DNA of 64,000 nucleotides, taken from contig WTPW01001604.1 of the NCBI GenBank assembly GCA_009809945.1, positions 97,257 through 161,256 on the forward strand, read 5' to 3'. The stretch is from Gigaspora margarita (lineage: Eukaryota > Glomeromycota > Glomeromycetes > Diversisporales > Gigasporaceae). Positions 36,627-48,841 of this stretch are shown in pieces. The notes beneath the pieces are model-generated. The model was not told where the DNA came from, did no database searches, and worked only from the letters and a program-made list of their open reading frames with translations. The translations under genes were made by a program, and so were the position numbers. Position 1 is the stretch's first letter; the number at the start of each line of letters is the position of its first letter.

Positions 36627-38014
36627 CAGTCAGATCTCTCTATAATCACAAGTTGGTCATACTCTATTTTGGTGATTGTATAGAGCTGTAAATATAAATA
36701 AAATACTTTGTTATGGTCACATAACCAAAGGTCAATTAGTAATATATTTGTGTATATTTGAAATATTATTAAAAAATTTAAAATATTTAATAGTAAATAA
36801 CTTTGATCCAGTGGCTCAATTTGGATAAAATAACCACTTCAGTGTTTTTTAAAGAGTATAAAGTTGTCAAATCTAGTTACAAAATGCTAAGATCATTAAG
36901 GATTTTTTGTCTAGATATTTAAATTTAATCAATTCTTAAACATGTGAAGTGATACAAATCCTTAACGATTACAGGAGCCTGTAATTGATTTTAACAATTT
37001 TAGCTCATTAGAATTGTCTTATTGAGATAAACATTTTAGTTGTTGTTTCATTTAAATCAGACTGCTACATCAAAAGTTGTTTGCTATCAAACCTTTAAGA
37101 ATTTTTAATAAAATATTTTAAATAAATATAAATATAAATATTGTCCAATTAGGTTTTTTTTAATTCATATTTGGCCAAAATTAGTGACTATAAAGAGGGT
37201 TTTTATTAATAAAATTGATAAAAAATCAAATTTTTTTGTGATAGTAATTATAGGTGATTTGTGACTATAAGGAGGTTTTTTTATTATATTTGTCTATTGC
37301 ACAATATTGAGTGCTTATTATAGGCCTTAATGGACCGGGTTGGGTCAGGTTTGGGCCTAACACAGGTCAGACCCACTTGAGTCAAAACCATCATTGGTCT
37401 GACCTGCCTCATATCAAATCTGACCCAGGTCTGACCATCAAACCCGACCCTGGTCTGATCCAACCTGGGTTGAATACGGATCGATTAATAGTTGCTAAAT
37501 AGTAAAGTAAATTTACTATATAAATCGAATAATATCTGCTTAAGTAAACTTGTTTGGAAGAACAAAATGCATATGCACTAAAATTTTTATCCAAATCAAA
37601 GAAATTTTATTAGTTGACTTTTAATTTTTACGTTCAACAAAAAAAATTTAATCTTTTTAAAAAATATGTTCGACAGATGTAAAAATTAAAAGTCAAATAA
37701 TAAAAAGTTCTCCAATTTGAATAAAAGTTTCAGAGTATATGCATTTTGATCTTTCAAACAAGTTTACTTAAGCAGATTTTATCGATTTATATAGTAAAAT
37801 TTGACTTTACTATGTAGCGACTACTTGCGATTATTGAATAAAATCTGACCTGGGTCTGACCTGACTCGTGTTTTTTTGTAACCTGGGTCTGACCTGACCC
37901 AACCTGAGTTGGGTCAGACCTGAGTTGGGTTGGGTCAGACCTGACCTAGCTAAGACCCTAATGCTTATATAGAGGTGTGTCTATATGGGGTGTAACTATA
38001 GAGAGGTCTGACTA
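36627..38014. mobile_element. TA-flanked element, copy 2, interrupted by a hAT-type insert
   Basis: The left end CAGTCAGATCTCTCTATAAT and the right end TATAGAGAGGTCTGACT(A) match the copy at 28530-29254, with TA at 36625-36626 and 38015-38016. Removing the insert at 37319-37960 and one duplication leaves about 738 bp, in line with the 725-bp sister. Confidence 0.85.
37319..37960. mobile_element. 642-bp hAT-type insert rich in GGGTCTGACC repeats
   Basis: Both ends are packed with GGTCTGACCTG/CAGGTCAGACC and GGGTTGGGTC motifs, and the termini TAGG.CCTTA and TAAGACCCTA are roughly inverted. The duplicated target is GTGCTTAT (37311-37318) and ATGCTTAT (37961-37968), 7 of 8, as for hAT. The intact sister at 28530 reads straight through this site. 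The interior (about 37480-37830) is a foldback of the family seen at 5325-7672. Confidence 0.8.
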
Positions 38015-38016
38015 TA

Positions 38017-39049
38017 AAACAATAGTAATCTTTAAAATGCATCAACTTTTATAAAAAAGGTTTTTCAAAAAAATATTTGGCAAATTTATAGAACTAATAT
38101 TGCTCTACAAAATTACTAGTCAGTTTTTTAAAAAACCTCATACAAAAAATTATAGTGATTTAAAAATTGAACATGTTAGTATAGGCTTCTTGCACCATAT
38201 ATTAAATGTGCAACATCAAATTAAATTTTAGCTAAATTTCTATAAAATAACTATTAGATTATCATTCAAAAATAAGTACTAATTAGTTGTTTTCTATTTA
38301 CTAATTGTTTGTAGACCAAAGTTTTCCATCATGCAGTACTTTATCTGCCATAGTTTTTGACAGAATATAAGGTTTGGTATTTAATTATAATAACAAGATT
38401 TATGTTATAAATTTATATTTGTTAATAATTACTAATCATTATGTATTAGAGCATAAAAATGGTTAAAAGTATGAGCAAATATTTATATTATTGAGATTTT
38501 TTTTGTACTATAAAAGTCCTGCCAAGAGATTCCTAAAGTAATACATGTTTTATGGATTATTATTGCTATTTGCTCACCAGTTCAATACCAAGAGTGGTGA
38601 AACTATTTTATCAGCATCTTAAGATATAAACCCTTGGCAAATATATATGTAATTCTTTGTAAGATGATACAGTAAAAGAATAAGTGCACAGTATATTGTA
38701 TAAGTGTGAAATAATACACAGGTGCATTAATTTGAAATTTGGCCCAAATTCTGGCCAAATTTCAAATTAATGCGCCTGTGCATTATTTCATGCTTGTATA
38801 GTAATACAAGAAATATGATATAAATAAGATATCACTAAAGTTATTCAAAGTTGAATAGCTGTTTAATATCAATATTTTGGATCAGATACAGAGTAGGAAA
38901 AGAAAAATTTAACAAATACATATATACCATTGAATATTTGTTTAAATATTATTGGTCAATTTTAATTATATAATTATGAAAATTTGACTAGATTGTAATT
39001 GGTTTGTTTAATTTTGGAAAGCTAATTGTGGTAAGGGATGTGACAATGA
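38017..39049. other. AT-rich stretch with one strong hairpin
   Basis: No gene. The one clear structure is the hairpin at 38707-38790. Confidence 0.4.
38707..38790. repeat. Hairpin, stem about 37 bp
   Basis: TGAAATAATACACAGGTGCA..AAATTTGGCC pairs with GGCCAAATTT..TGCGCCTGTGCATTATTTCA with about two mismatches around an 8-base loop CAAATTCT. Probably a mini-MITE. Confidence 0.85.
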
Positions 39050-41725
39050 ACTCTTATGAAGTTGATACTAAAACTAATTTATCTATGCTTTATTTTAAAA
39101 ATAACTTTGAAAAAGGTTTGAAGCAACTTATCCAGATGGAATTAAAAGAACATTATGTATAGAATGTCTTGCTCATAGTTGTTATATATATTAAAAAGAT
39201 CTTGGGGACTATGTATTATATATAATGAATATGGGTATGAAGTTTTTGATAATTTAATTCAGCTAATTAAAATGAATATTCAAGAAGTAAAGCTTCAGAT
39301 TATAAAATTGAATTAGATTTATTTTGAATATATATTCTAATTTTTTTTTAGAATAAGCTAATTAGTGACTTGGAGTTATTACAATATCATATGTATTGAA
39401 GTTTTGAATTAGAGCTCATTATATACTCTAATAGAACCACAAGTCATGTTCAATCTATTAATTATTGCTTATTATATGCATTTGATCAATGTTCTGAGCC
39501 ATATAATACTCAATATGCCAAGTATAATAATTTTTTTTAATATTTGAACAATTAGTACAAGTGTTGTCTAACAACTATTATTAAACAATAGCAAATTATA
39601 AAGAGAAGCTCACATATTTTTTTGTATATCAGACATAAAAAGCTTATTTGAACAGCCAATTTAAAGCTGAATTAGCCAAACTAGATAAAAAAAGTGCTTT
39701 AATAATAGCAGATAACAAGTTGAAAATATTAGAAAAAAGGTTAAACGAATCCAAAAGTCAATTTTTTGAAAAAAATAGATATGCATTACATTCTATTCTA
39801 GTATTTACTAAAGAAGAGAATAATACTGCAAAAGTATGGGCTTCAATCATTGGTCATTAGATACAAGACAAAATGCATAGTTTACTGCATCCTCTTTTGA
39901 TTCAGTTTTTGAAATGCTTAATCCTAAACCTGAATGAATAAAAATATTTTCAGACAATGAAGGACATTATCATAACTTAGAAATGATGGTAGTGGCTGCT
40001 AATAGTATTTTATTGAAGTTTGTAGTTGGTATTTTTTTGAACCTGAGGAGGCCAATCATTAGTAGATCCTTACCATACTATAGTAGGCCAATTAACTAGT
40101 TGATTATTATAATAATGATAAATTTTAAATATTAACTACTATATTATTAGATATTACATGCTATTGCACAATATGTATAAGTTGGATATAATCAGTGTTT
40201 GAAATTAGTGTTCTTAGAGTTCTCATGAGAACACTATTTTAAATTTGTGCACAGTAAATATTTTTTACTGTTCTCTATTAAAATTTTTTTGAGAACAGTA
40301 AAATAAAAATAGTTTTTTCATAAGTAGAATTAGTTATTACATGATATTATTATATCAAATTAAAATAAATAATACAACTAATTATCAAAATTATTTAGTT
40401 GAACTTACATATAATTACTATAGCATAGATGAAAAAATATGCTTTAACGTATATTTATATATATGTGTGTTAATAGAAATTAAGTTAAATATTTAACCTA
40501 TCATTTATACTTTTGTAGGTACTATTATAGCATTAGTTATAAAGCTAAAAGGTACATGCCATTATATTTTAATATATGTACAGCATATGATATATTTTTA
40601 AAATTTTTTTTATTTTTATTTTTATTTTTATTGAGCATAAGTGAGAACACAAACAATAGGTTGAGAACACTTATAGCTATTATGCTGTTCTCATGAGAAC
40701 AGTGATTGAGTCTGAAATTTTGAACACTGGATATAATCTGGATTCTGGAAAGAAATTGTAGAAGCTATACATTATCTAGCAGGAACTAATGTAGCACATC
40801 TTGAACCAAAAGAGATCATGTTACAGTCAAAACTATGAAAGAAATCACAAATTATTTTAATTAGCAATGGCCAATTGAGGGTAATAGGGCAGAATTTATA
40901 AAAGCTAGAATGCTTCCTAATATCAGAGAATGGAAAATATAAACTTCATTGGATATTAACAAAATATTTGAATAAATAATCCATAAATCAGAACCTGAAG
41001 TATCAGCCTATTCCCATTTGTTAAAACCTTGGATAATTCCAATCATATATAAAAAAGTAATCTAATATTATATCTATAAATTCATAAATTTAAAAGTTTT
41101 TAACTAAAGTAAATTATTTTATAATTATATATAGCACAAAACATTGAAGGTAATTCATAGATCAATTGTTGATAGTTTGAATTTTTACTAATTTATTATT
41201 ATATTTTAGAAACTATAGAATGTTCAATTGGTAATATAGTTGAAACATTTCTTTTACCGTCTAGATGGGTCTTAAAAGCCATCAGAAACTAGGAAAATGT
41301 GTATAGAAAAATGAATAAAATCAAAGATTAGGCATTATCTTGAGGATTATTTTTGGCAGGTAATATAAACAAAACAAATTGTATAATAGCTACAAAAATG
41401 GTAAAAGAGTTAGAAATGCTAGTAGATGATAATAAAATTACTACAGAAGAAGTGTTAAGTATAAAACGAGTTGAAAATTGGATTGCAGCCTATGCTGCAG
41501 GTTAAAGACATAAAACAGCTGTTGAAAGGTGTAGTAATTCTGAAAAGAGTAGTGGATCTTGTATAGAGATTATGCAAAATAGTAACAACAATATAACTCA
41601 AGTATGTGATAATAGGAAAATTGATCAGACTTACAGTAAAAATAGAAAAGATTATAATAATCATGAGAACCTTAAATGCCAACCAAATGTAGCAAAAAAA
41701 AGGGTTAAACTGCATTAATATATAA
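39050..41725 (+). pseudogene. Decayed member of a multicopy glomeromycotan protein family
   Basis: Broken plus-strand pieces in order: DLELLQYHMY..FELELIIYSNRTTS at about 39365-39430; ELAKLDKKSALIIADNKLK inside the open piece 39648-39860; KIFSDNEGHYHNLEMMV at about 39945-39995; WYFFEPEEANH after a shift near 40030; GYNLDSGKEIVEAIHYLAG after the insert near 40730-40790; VAHLEPKRDHVTVKTMKE to about 40850; QWPIEGNRAEFIKARMLPN near 40870-40920; and ITTEEVLSIKRVENWIAAYA near 41440-41500. I recall this family (ADYKMKIL .. SDNGGHYHN .. HLEP) as common in Rhizophagus, without an assigned function. The spaced Asp residues recall DDE-type transposases, but that is inference. Stops and shifts throughout make it dead. 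The hAT-type MITE at 40193-40729 interrupts it. Confidence 0.65.
40193..40729. mobile_element. 537-bp hAT-type MITE, perfect 8-bp duplication
   Basis: CAGTGTTTGAAATTAGTG and AAATTTTGAACACTG are inverted ends, with further inner repeats of GTTCTCATGAGAAC. The target GATATAAT is duplicated exactly at 40185-40192 and 40730-40737. Removing the insert and one duplicate restores the local reading of the pseudogene (..VGYNLDSGKEI..). Confidence 0.9.
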
Positions 41726-41740
41726 TATGATAATAAAATC

Positions 41741-43047
41741 ATAAGGGAGCCTACTTTTATTAACTGATTTTCTAGAAAGGGGTCAAAAATTTTGAAAATT
41801 ACATATAAACACCTGATAATTTGATATATAAAGGTAGGGGTAGGGTTACAAGTAAACCAAAATTAGGTCATAAAAGTATGTGCCCTAAAGCCATGCATTT
41901 TGTATAAATTATTTAAGGCTCCTTTGAGATCAGAAAAATAAATCATTTATAATGCAACAGCTCAATACATATGCATAATTGTTTTGACAATTTTTATATA
42001 ATTAATAGGTACAGTAAATATTAATTCTAAACACTAGAGGTGAGTTATGTTTGAATACCCAATTACTTACTATTTATAGAACTCAAGTTAAATCCTATAT
42101 CTTTATTAAAAATTGAGAAATATATTTTGTGTGTCCAATATAATTTTACGAATCTAATTTATATAACCTTCTAATAGTATTCTTGTACCCCAGTATATTT
42201 GATGATTTCATTAATCTTAAATCAATTTATTAGATATATCGACAATGCCATTAATAAAGATAATATATTGTGAGAAATGTAAATGAAAAGATGCAATAGA
42301 TAAAAATTATTTCAAATTATAGTTTATAAATAAGAGCATATGTGAAGAATGTTGAACTCAGATTAAAAATATCATAACTAATATTATAGTTTAATTACTA
42401 TATTATATAGTTATTAATTGCTTTTTGGTTTGGGTTATAATATTATATGAAAACATTATACTATGTACTGCACTATAGTAACTATGTTGCTAGCAAATTG
42501 TATAGTTGCAAAAGTGTAAATAATGCTAGTTAATCTGTTAATCAATTGTAGAATTTTGTACATTATGTTATAAAAATATATATATGCTTTTTCATAATAA
42601 GTCACTTTTGTTTATTTTGATTGGTATAAGCTTTGTTTGAATCAAAGAGATTCAAATTGAGAGTTAATAATAGTTTTATAATCCAGTAATTTTTACAAAT
42701 AATTAAATGATAATCCATGAGATTTTACTAATTTCCCTCATCATCTGATTGGCTAAGATCATTTGTGCCAATTTACATATCACCTTCTAAAATATAGTGT
42801 GACATCTTAGTTAGGGTAAGGGTTAGAGTTAGAGGCAACATTATACCAAAATTTAGCAAGGAATTTTTTTGTTAGTGCATAAAAGGTGATTACTTATGCA
42901 AAGTTTTGCGATAAGTGTGACTTTTCAAAAAAAGCGTTTGCCTTGATCATCACATTACACCTGATTTTGCATCCTGATTGGTCAATATCGAAAATTTGGG
43001 GAAATTAGTAAACCATTACATGAGTAATCAGTACTATTACCATATTG
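41741..43047. other. AT-rich stretch with MITE remnants
   Basis: Two remnants: 41741-41934, with ends AAGGGAGCC and GGCTCCTTT, and about 42750-43010, which carries the shared AATTTAGCAAGGAATTTT core and a GGTAAGGGTTAG stretch. No gene. Confidence 0.4.
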
Positions 43048-43097
43048 GGACAATAGTAAATTTTGAGGATAAGTACAATATAAACTTTTATTAATGA

Positions 43098-43465
43098 TAA
43101 AATCTGATGCTGCTCCAATGATAAGTAATTTTTTTATTAAGTTAATAGCTCAAAACAATTAATTGAAAGTTGTAGAGCTCAATGAGGTGCATCTAATGGT
43201 GGTTAGATCATTCATATTGGCCTTGTGTATGCTAAGATATCACTAAAAATGATTGACCAACTATATAAAATTCTATATAAACAAAACTAGAAAATTTATA
43301 GTCAGCCAATCATGTTTTAGTGATATCTCAGCATACACTGGACCGAATTGAATAATCTAATCACTATTAGATGCATCTCAGTAGGCTCTACAACTTTCAA
43401 TTAATTGACTTGAGCTGTTAATTTAATAAAAAAATTACTTATCATTGGAGCAGCATCAGATTTTA
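43098..43465. repeat. Foldback at the outer end of the left arm
   Basis: AATCTGATGCTGCTCCAATG at the left pairs with CATTGGAGCAGCATCAGATT at the right. The arms are about 160 bp and continue through GCTAAGATATCACTAAAA against TTTTAGTGATATCTCAGC. Its mirror is 48516-48841. Confidence 0.85.
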
Positions 43466-43715
43466 GTAAATAATGAAGTTCATAGTAATTTTGCCCCACA
43501 TTCTAATATAAAAATGGTGCCAATCACTCATGGATTATCACTTAAATTATCGTAAATTCTAAGACAATTAATACAATTGATAAAAATTTGACTGAGAATT
43601 ATTTAGCTAAAATCGATTACATAATAATTTTATCATAACACATATTTATTAGAATTTCTCAAATAGTTAATAAAATTACAAAAAATTAGCTCTAAAAAGA
43701 AATTAATTCAATATA

Positions 43716-43871
43716 CAGTCAAATGACTCTAAGTGCACTCTCTATAAGTGCACAATTCACACTCAAATTCTGGCCCAAATATATGCTAGACCTCTATATA
43801 TGCGCTTTTCTTATTATTCTCTAAATGTTAAAGGGTGGTTCCAAGGACGTAAACTTAAAGAAATTTGACTT
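43716..43871. mobile_element. 156-bp TA-flanked MITE (left-arm copy)
   Basis: CAGTCAAATGACTCTAAGTG at one end and AAGAAATTTGACT at the other, with TA at 43714-43715 and 43872-43873. Same insertion as 48109-48264 seen in the other arm. Confidence 0.75.
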
Positions 43872-44127
43872 TAATACTAAATTGCACAAAAATCATAACA
43901 AAAAAAGATTTTCTAAAAGCTAAAATTATTTTCATTTCGCATCCATAATGTAGAATAAAAAACAGCATATAAAAAAAATAAAGAAAGAGATTAATTAGAC
44001 GAAATATTTATAAGTCTACTTGTTATAAAGTGAACTTACCTTCGGGATGGATAACCAATAATTATGACAAAAGTGATATGATAATGAAGAATAAAAATTA
44101 TATTATTAATAACTGCGATACTATACT

Positions 44128-44391
44128 TAGAGATGGGTTTCATGCGCATTTTATCCAATCTAAATTTTATATAGAAAAATTAAATAAGCTAGGGAGCGTA
44201 TTGTCGAGCGAAACTAAGAATGAACATAAAAGAAGAGCAAGATCGGGGCAAAAAGTTGAGCACGTACCTGATATTTTCCAAAGAGAAAATATAAATTCCA
44301 AAAAATTATATCATGCGAAATCATGCGCATTTTATATAATGTGCGCATTAATGCGCATGTTATTATAGAATGCGCATTTTTCCCATCACTA
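44128..44391. mobile_element. 264-bp hAT-type MITE (left-arm copy)
   Basis: Ends TAGAGATGGGTTTCATGCGC and GCATTTTTCCCATCACTA are inverted. The palindromic octamer ATGCGCAT recurs inside. Flanks ACTATACT (44120-44127) and ATTATACT (44392-44399) agree at 7 of 8. Any open frame across it (44030-44368) is likely spurious, and the mirror copy has a stop in it. Confidence 0.8.
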
Positions 44392-44510
44392 ATTATACTA
44401 CCCGTTNTTACGAAAATTTTGTGATNGAATTTTCTGTGAATTATTTTTTGTNTTGTAATTAGTATTCCTTACTATATTTGTCAGCGCTATTGTATGGAAT
44501 GACTGTGCAT

Positions 44511-44635
44511 GGGTTCGAGACCATAGATCTTGGTCTAGTACCATCGATATTGGATTGAGACCATAGATCTTGGTCTAGGATCACGAATCTTGGTTTAAGA
44601 CNGCAGATCTTGATTTCAANCCACGACCATTTTGA
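44511..44635. repeat. Tandem 20-21 bp repeat, about six units
   Basis: Units resembling GACCATAGATCTTGGTCTA are repeated with substitutions, including one CGATATTGG and one CACGAATCTTGG variant. The array starts with GGTTCGAGACC, which fits a B-box consensus, but I see no convincing A-box. The mirror is at about 47345-47470. Confidence 0.65.
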
Positions 44636-45756
44636 ACGTAAAAATACNATAGCNAAACTCAGAGAGGATAAAAGAGTAATAAGTAATGAGTAATCGGTGA
44701 TATGATGATGCGTATATAGGTATAAATAAGGTAAATACATTCCTTAATAACCACTATCATTAAATTCGAATCCCCTAATGAACATCTATTCAGCATAACC
44801 TATGTTTGTAACCTGAGTTAATTTGACCTCACGTTAGCCAAGTCTTTTCCACGGTTACAACACCCAAAGTATTAATGGAAGTTACTTCAAGATATACTGA
44901 TACTGAATAGCAATATCGGTCGGTATTAGTATCTGGTATGTATATATAGTGAAATCCACGGATTGATCAAATACCTTTAATATGGGAATATTCAGATATT
45001 ACATGACAAATTTATATGTTCAAACCAAATTCGATGTGACTATTTGGGATACTTATCAATATTCCAGTTCCAATTTGAAACCCAACCCTGTGTCCATTTC
45101 TTTCTGCATATCTCAAACTTCAAAGACAAATTAACTCTATGATAGTGCAATATCTTGATCCGTTGTTTTCAATATTCGATTTATTTGTCATATGATTACG
45201 AGTAGTTATGGCATAATTGTCGAATCTAGTAAAAATCTGTGTGAATTTACTAAGTTTTAAATGTAAAAAAATTTTTTGATATATCAAAAAATTTGCTATA
45301 TAGAAAGTATGGTAGTTACCTCTACTCTTATTATCTGCAGATTTAATACACATTTTTCGTCAACTTTTTTATAAATATTTTGGTAAAGTCAAGCTATCGG
45401 GTCAAAAAGGCTAGTTTCACTATCNAGTAAGCCAAAAGTATTGTAGTTAAACTATATAAAATGATATAAAATAAATATATATGTGGAGTTATTTTATCTC
45501 TAAATCAGCATTCCTACTATTTAAAAGTTGAAAAAACATCTATCACATAAAAAATACTATACTTTAAATTAAACTAATAGGTATTTTTACTTTTTTTTGA
45601 AGTTTAATTCTATATTTCTCGTAACTAAAAAGACTTCTCATATTAATGAACTTTTAGGGTTTTGGGCTTTTATATAAGGATATCCNCAAACTAAGATCAC
45701 GTTCTCATTTATTGCAATTAAACATATATATATATATATAATTTTTTTTTTTTTTT

Positions 45757-45988
45757 ACTATCTGTAAACGTGATACGCATGTGGAAATTTAATTGGACAA
45801 CCTGGTGACACTGATGTTGGTTTTATAGGGTAATAAAATTTCTTATAGTATCAGGACCGTTATAGTGTAATGGTCTAATGGTTGTAAGCCTGAGGTATCA
45901 AACTAGTGTCCCTTCACGGTCTAAGGTTCGAAACCTAGCATCCGTTAATTCGAGTTGATTCTGATTCTTTTTTTTATTAATCTAATAT
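45757..45988 (+). ncRNA. Palindrome spacer with tRNA-like SINE head
   Basis: This is unpaired sequence between the arms. A-box TAGTGTAATGG at 45863-45873, B-box GGTTCGAAACC at 45925-45935 and a T8 pol III terminator at 45968-45975. The acceptor and T stems pair poorly, so it is a tRNA derivative or SINE head rather than a tRNA gene. Confidence 0.6.
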
Positions 45989-46237
45989 NNNNNNNNNNNN
46001 NNNNNNNNNNNNNNNNNNNNNNNNNNNNNNNNNNNNNNNNNNNNNNNNNNNNNNNNNNNNNNNNNNNNNNNNNNNNNNNNNNNNNNNNNNNNNNNNNNNN
46101 NNNNNNNNNNNNNNNNNNNNNNNNNNNNNNNNNNNNNNNNNNNNNNNNNNNNNNNNNNNNNNNNNNNNNNNNNNNNNNNNNNNNNNNNNNNNNNNNNNNN
46201 NNNNNNNNNNNNNNNNNNNNNNNNNNNNNNNNNNNNN
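45989..46237. other. Assembly gap (249 N)
   Basis: A run of N at the centre of the inverted repeat, where a hairpin would hinder sequencing. Frames spanning it are meaningless. Confidence 0.99.
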
Positions 46238-47585
46238 AAAAAAAAAAAAAATTATATATATATATATATGTTTAATTGCAATAAATGAGAACGTGATCTT
46301 AGTTTGGGGATATCCTTATATAAAAGCCCAAAACCCTAAAAGTTCATTAATATGAGAAGTCTTTTTAGTTACGAGAAATATAGAATTAGACTTCAAAAAA
46401 AAAGCAAAAATACCTATTAGTTTAATTTAAAGTATAGTATTTTTTATGTGATAGATGTTTTTTCAACTTTTAAATAGTGGGAATGCTGATTTAGAGATAA
46501 AATAACTCCACATATATATTTATTTTATATCATTTTATATAGTTTAACTACAATACTTTTGGCTTACTAGATAGTGAAACTAGCCTTTTTGACCCGATAG
46601 CTTGACTTTACCAAAATATTTATAAAAAGTTGACGAAAAATGTGTATTAAATCTGCAGATAATAAGAGTAGAGGTAACTACCGTAATTTCTATATAGCAT
46701 ATATTTTGATATATCAAAAAATTTTTTTACATTACACAGATTTTTACTAGATTCGACAATTATGTCATAACTACTCGTAATCATATGACAAATAAATCGA
46801 ATATTGAAAACAACGGATCAAGATATTGCACTATCATAGAGTTAATTTGTCTTTGAAGTTTGGGATATGCAGAAAGAAATGGACACAGGTTTGGGTTTCA
46901 AATTGGAACTGGAATATCGATAAGTATCCCAAATAGTCACATCGAATTTGGTTTGAACATATAAATTTGTCATGTAATATCTGAATATTCCCATATTGAA
47001 GGTATTTGATCAATCCGTGGATTTCACTATATATACATACCAGATACTAATACCGACCGATATTGCTATTCAGTATACAGTATATCTTGAAGTAACTTCC
47101 ATTAATACTTTGGGTGTTGTAACCGTGGAAAAGACTTGGCTAACGTGAGGTCAAATTAACTCAGGTTACAAACATAGGTTATGCTGAATAGATGTTCATT
47201 AGGGGATTCGAATTTAATGATAGTGGTTATTAAGGAATGTATTTACCTTATTTATACCTATATACGCATCATCATATCATCGATTACTCATTACTTATTA
47301 CTCTTTTATCCTCTCTGAGTTTAGCTATAGTATTTTTACGTTCAAAATGGTCGTGGCTTGAAATCAAGATCTGCGGTCTCAAACCAAGATTCGTGATCCT
47401 AGACCAAGATCTATGGTCTCAATCCAATATCGATGGTACTGGACCAAGATCTATGGTCTCGAACCCATGCACAGTCATTCCATACAATAGCGCTGACAAA
47501 TATAGTAAGGAATACTAATTACAAAACAAAAAATAATTCACAGAAAATTCGATCACAAAATTTTCGTAATAACGGGTAGTATAAT

Positions 47586-47849
47586 TAGTGATGGGAAAAA
47601 TGCGCATTCTATAATAACATGCGCATTAATGCGCACATTATATAAAATGCGCATGATATCGCATGATATAATTTTTTGGAATTTATATTTTCTCTTTGGA
47701 AAATATCAGGTACGTGCTCAACCTTTTACCCCGATCTTGCTCTTCTTTTATGTTCATTCTTAGTTTCGCCCGACAATACGCTCCCTAGCTTATTTAATTT
47801 TCCTATATAAAATTTAGATGGGATAAAATGCGCATGAAACCCATCTCTA
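47586..47849. mobile_element. 264-bp hAT-type MITE (right-arm copy)
   Basis: Mirror of 44128-44391 with the same length and ends (TAGTGATGGGAAAAATGCGC, CATGAAACCCATCTCTA). Flanks AGTATAAT (47578-47585) and AGTATAGT (47850-47857), 7 of 8. Confidence 0.8.
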
Positions 47850-48108
47850 AGTATAGTATCGCAGTTATTAATAATATAATTTTTATTCTTCATTATCATA
47901 TCACTTTTGTCATAATTATTGGTTATCCATCCCGAAGGTAAGTTCACTTTATAACTAGTAGACTTATAAATATTTCGTCTAATTAATCTCTTTTATTTTT
48001 TTTATATGCTGTTTTTTATTCTACATTATGGATCAAGCGAAATGAAAATAATTTTAGCTGTTTTAGAAAATCTTTTTTTTGTTATGAGTTTTGTGCAATT
48101 TAGTATTA

Positions 48109-48264
48109 CAGTCAAATTTCTTTAAGTTTACGTCCTTGGAACCACACTTTAACATTTAGAGAATAATAAGAAAAGCGCATATATAGAGGTCTAGCATATA
48201 TTTGGGCCAGAATTTGAGTGTGAATTGTGCACTTATAGAGGGTGCACTTAGAGTCATTTGACTG
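48109..48264. mobile_element. 156-bp TA-flanked MITE (right-arm copy)
   Basis: CAGTCAAATTTCTTTAAG and CTTAGAGTCATTTGACTG are inverted ends. TA at 48107-48108 and 48265-48266. Mirror of 43716-43871. Confidence 0.8.
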
Positions 48265-48515
48265 TATATTGAATTAATTTCTTTTTAGAGCTAATTTTTT
48301 GTAATTTTATTAACTATTTGAGAAATTCTAATAAATATGTGTTATGATAAAATTATTATGTAATCGATTTTAGCTAAATAATTCTCAGTCAAATTTTTAT
48401 CAATTGTATTAATTGTCTTAGAATTTATGATAATTTAAGTGATAATCCGTGAGTGATTGGCACCATTCTTATATTAGAATGTGGGGCAAAATTACTATGA
48501 ACTTCATTATATACT

Positions 48516-48841
48516 AAAATCTGATGCTGCTCCAATGATAAGTAATTTTTTTATTAAGTTAACAACTCAAGTCAATTAATTAAAAGTTGTCAGCCTACTG
48601 AGATGTATTTAATAGTGATTAGATTATTCAATTCGGTCCAGTGTATGGTTCTAGTTTGTTTATATAGAATTTTGTATAGTTGGTCAATCATTTTTTAGCA
48701 ATATCTTAGCATACACAAGGCCAATTTGAATTATCTAACCACTATTAGATGCACCTCATTGAGCTCTACAACTTTCAATTAATTGTTTTGAGCTATTAAC
48801 TTAATAAAAAAATTACTTATCATTGGAGCAGCATCAGATTT
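48516..48841. repeat. Foldback at the outer end of the right arm
   Basis: Mirror of 43098-43465, with the same AATCTGATGCTGCTCCAATG ends. Slightly shorter because of internal deletions. Confidence 0.8.

Larger units (their letters stand above)
43056..45756. repeat. Left arm of a giant inverted repeat
   Basis: This 2.7-kb arm is the near-complete inverse of 46238-48884. In the segment at 44030-44330 I count about six differences in 300 bases. It carries, in order, a foldback (43098-43465), a 156-bp MITE, a 264-bp hAT-type MITE, a short tandem repeat and AT-rich sequence ending in an AT microsatellite and a T-run. It contains about nine scattered N bases where the right arm has resolved bases. 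Confidence 0.9.

Noticed and set aside
37311-37502. Protein-coding frame rich in Pro/Gly
   Set aside because: Arises from GGGTCTGACC terminal repeats of a hAT-type insert.
44030-44368. 112-codon open frame in the left palindrome arm
   Set aside because: It runs across a hAT-type MITE insertion, and its mirror copy carries a stop after about 73 codons; no recognisable domain.
44459-44740. 93-codon frame conserved in both palindrome arms (also 47237-47518)
   Set aside because: Conservation is explained by the inverted duplication and the frame mostly reads a 20-bp tandem repeat.
45955-46275. Open frame of 106 codons
   Set aside because: It is almost entirely N bases of the assembly gap.
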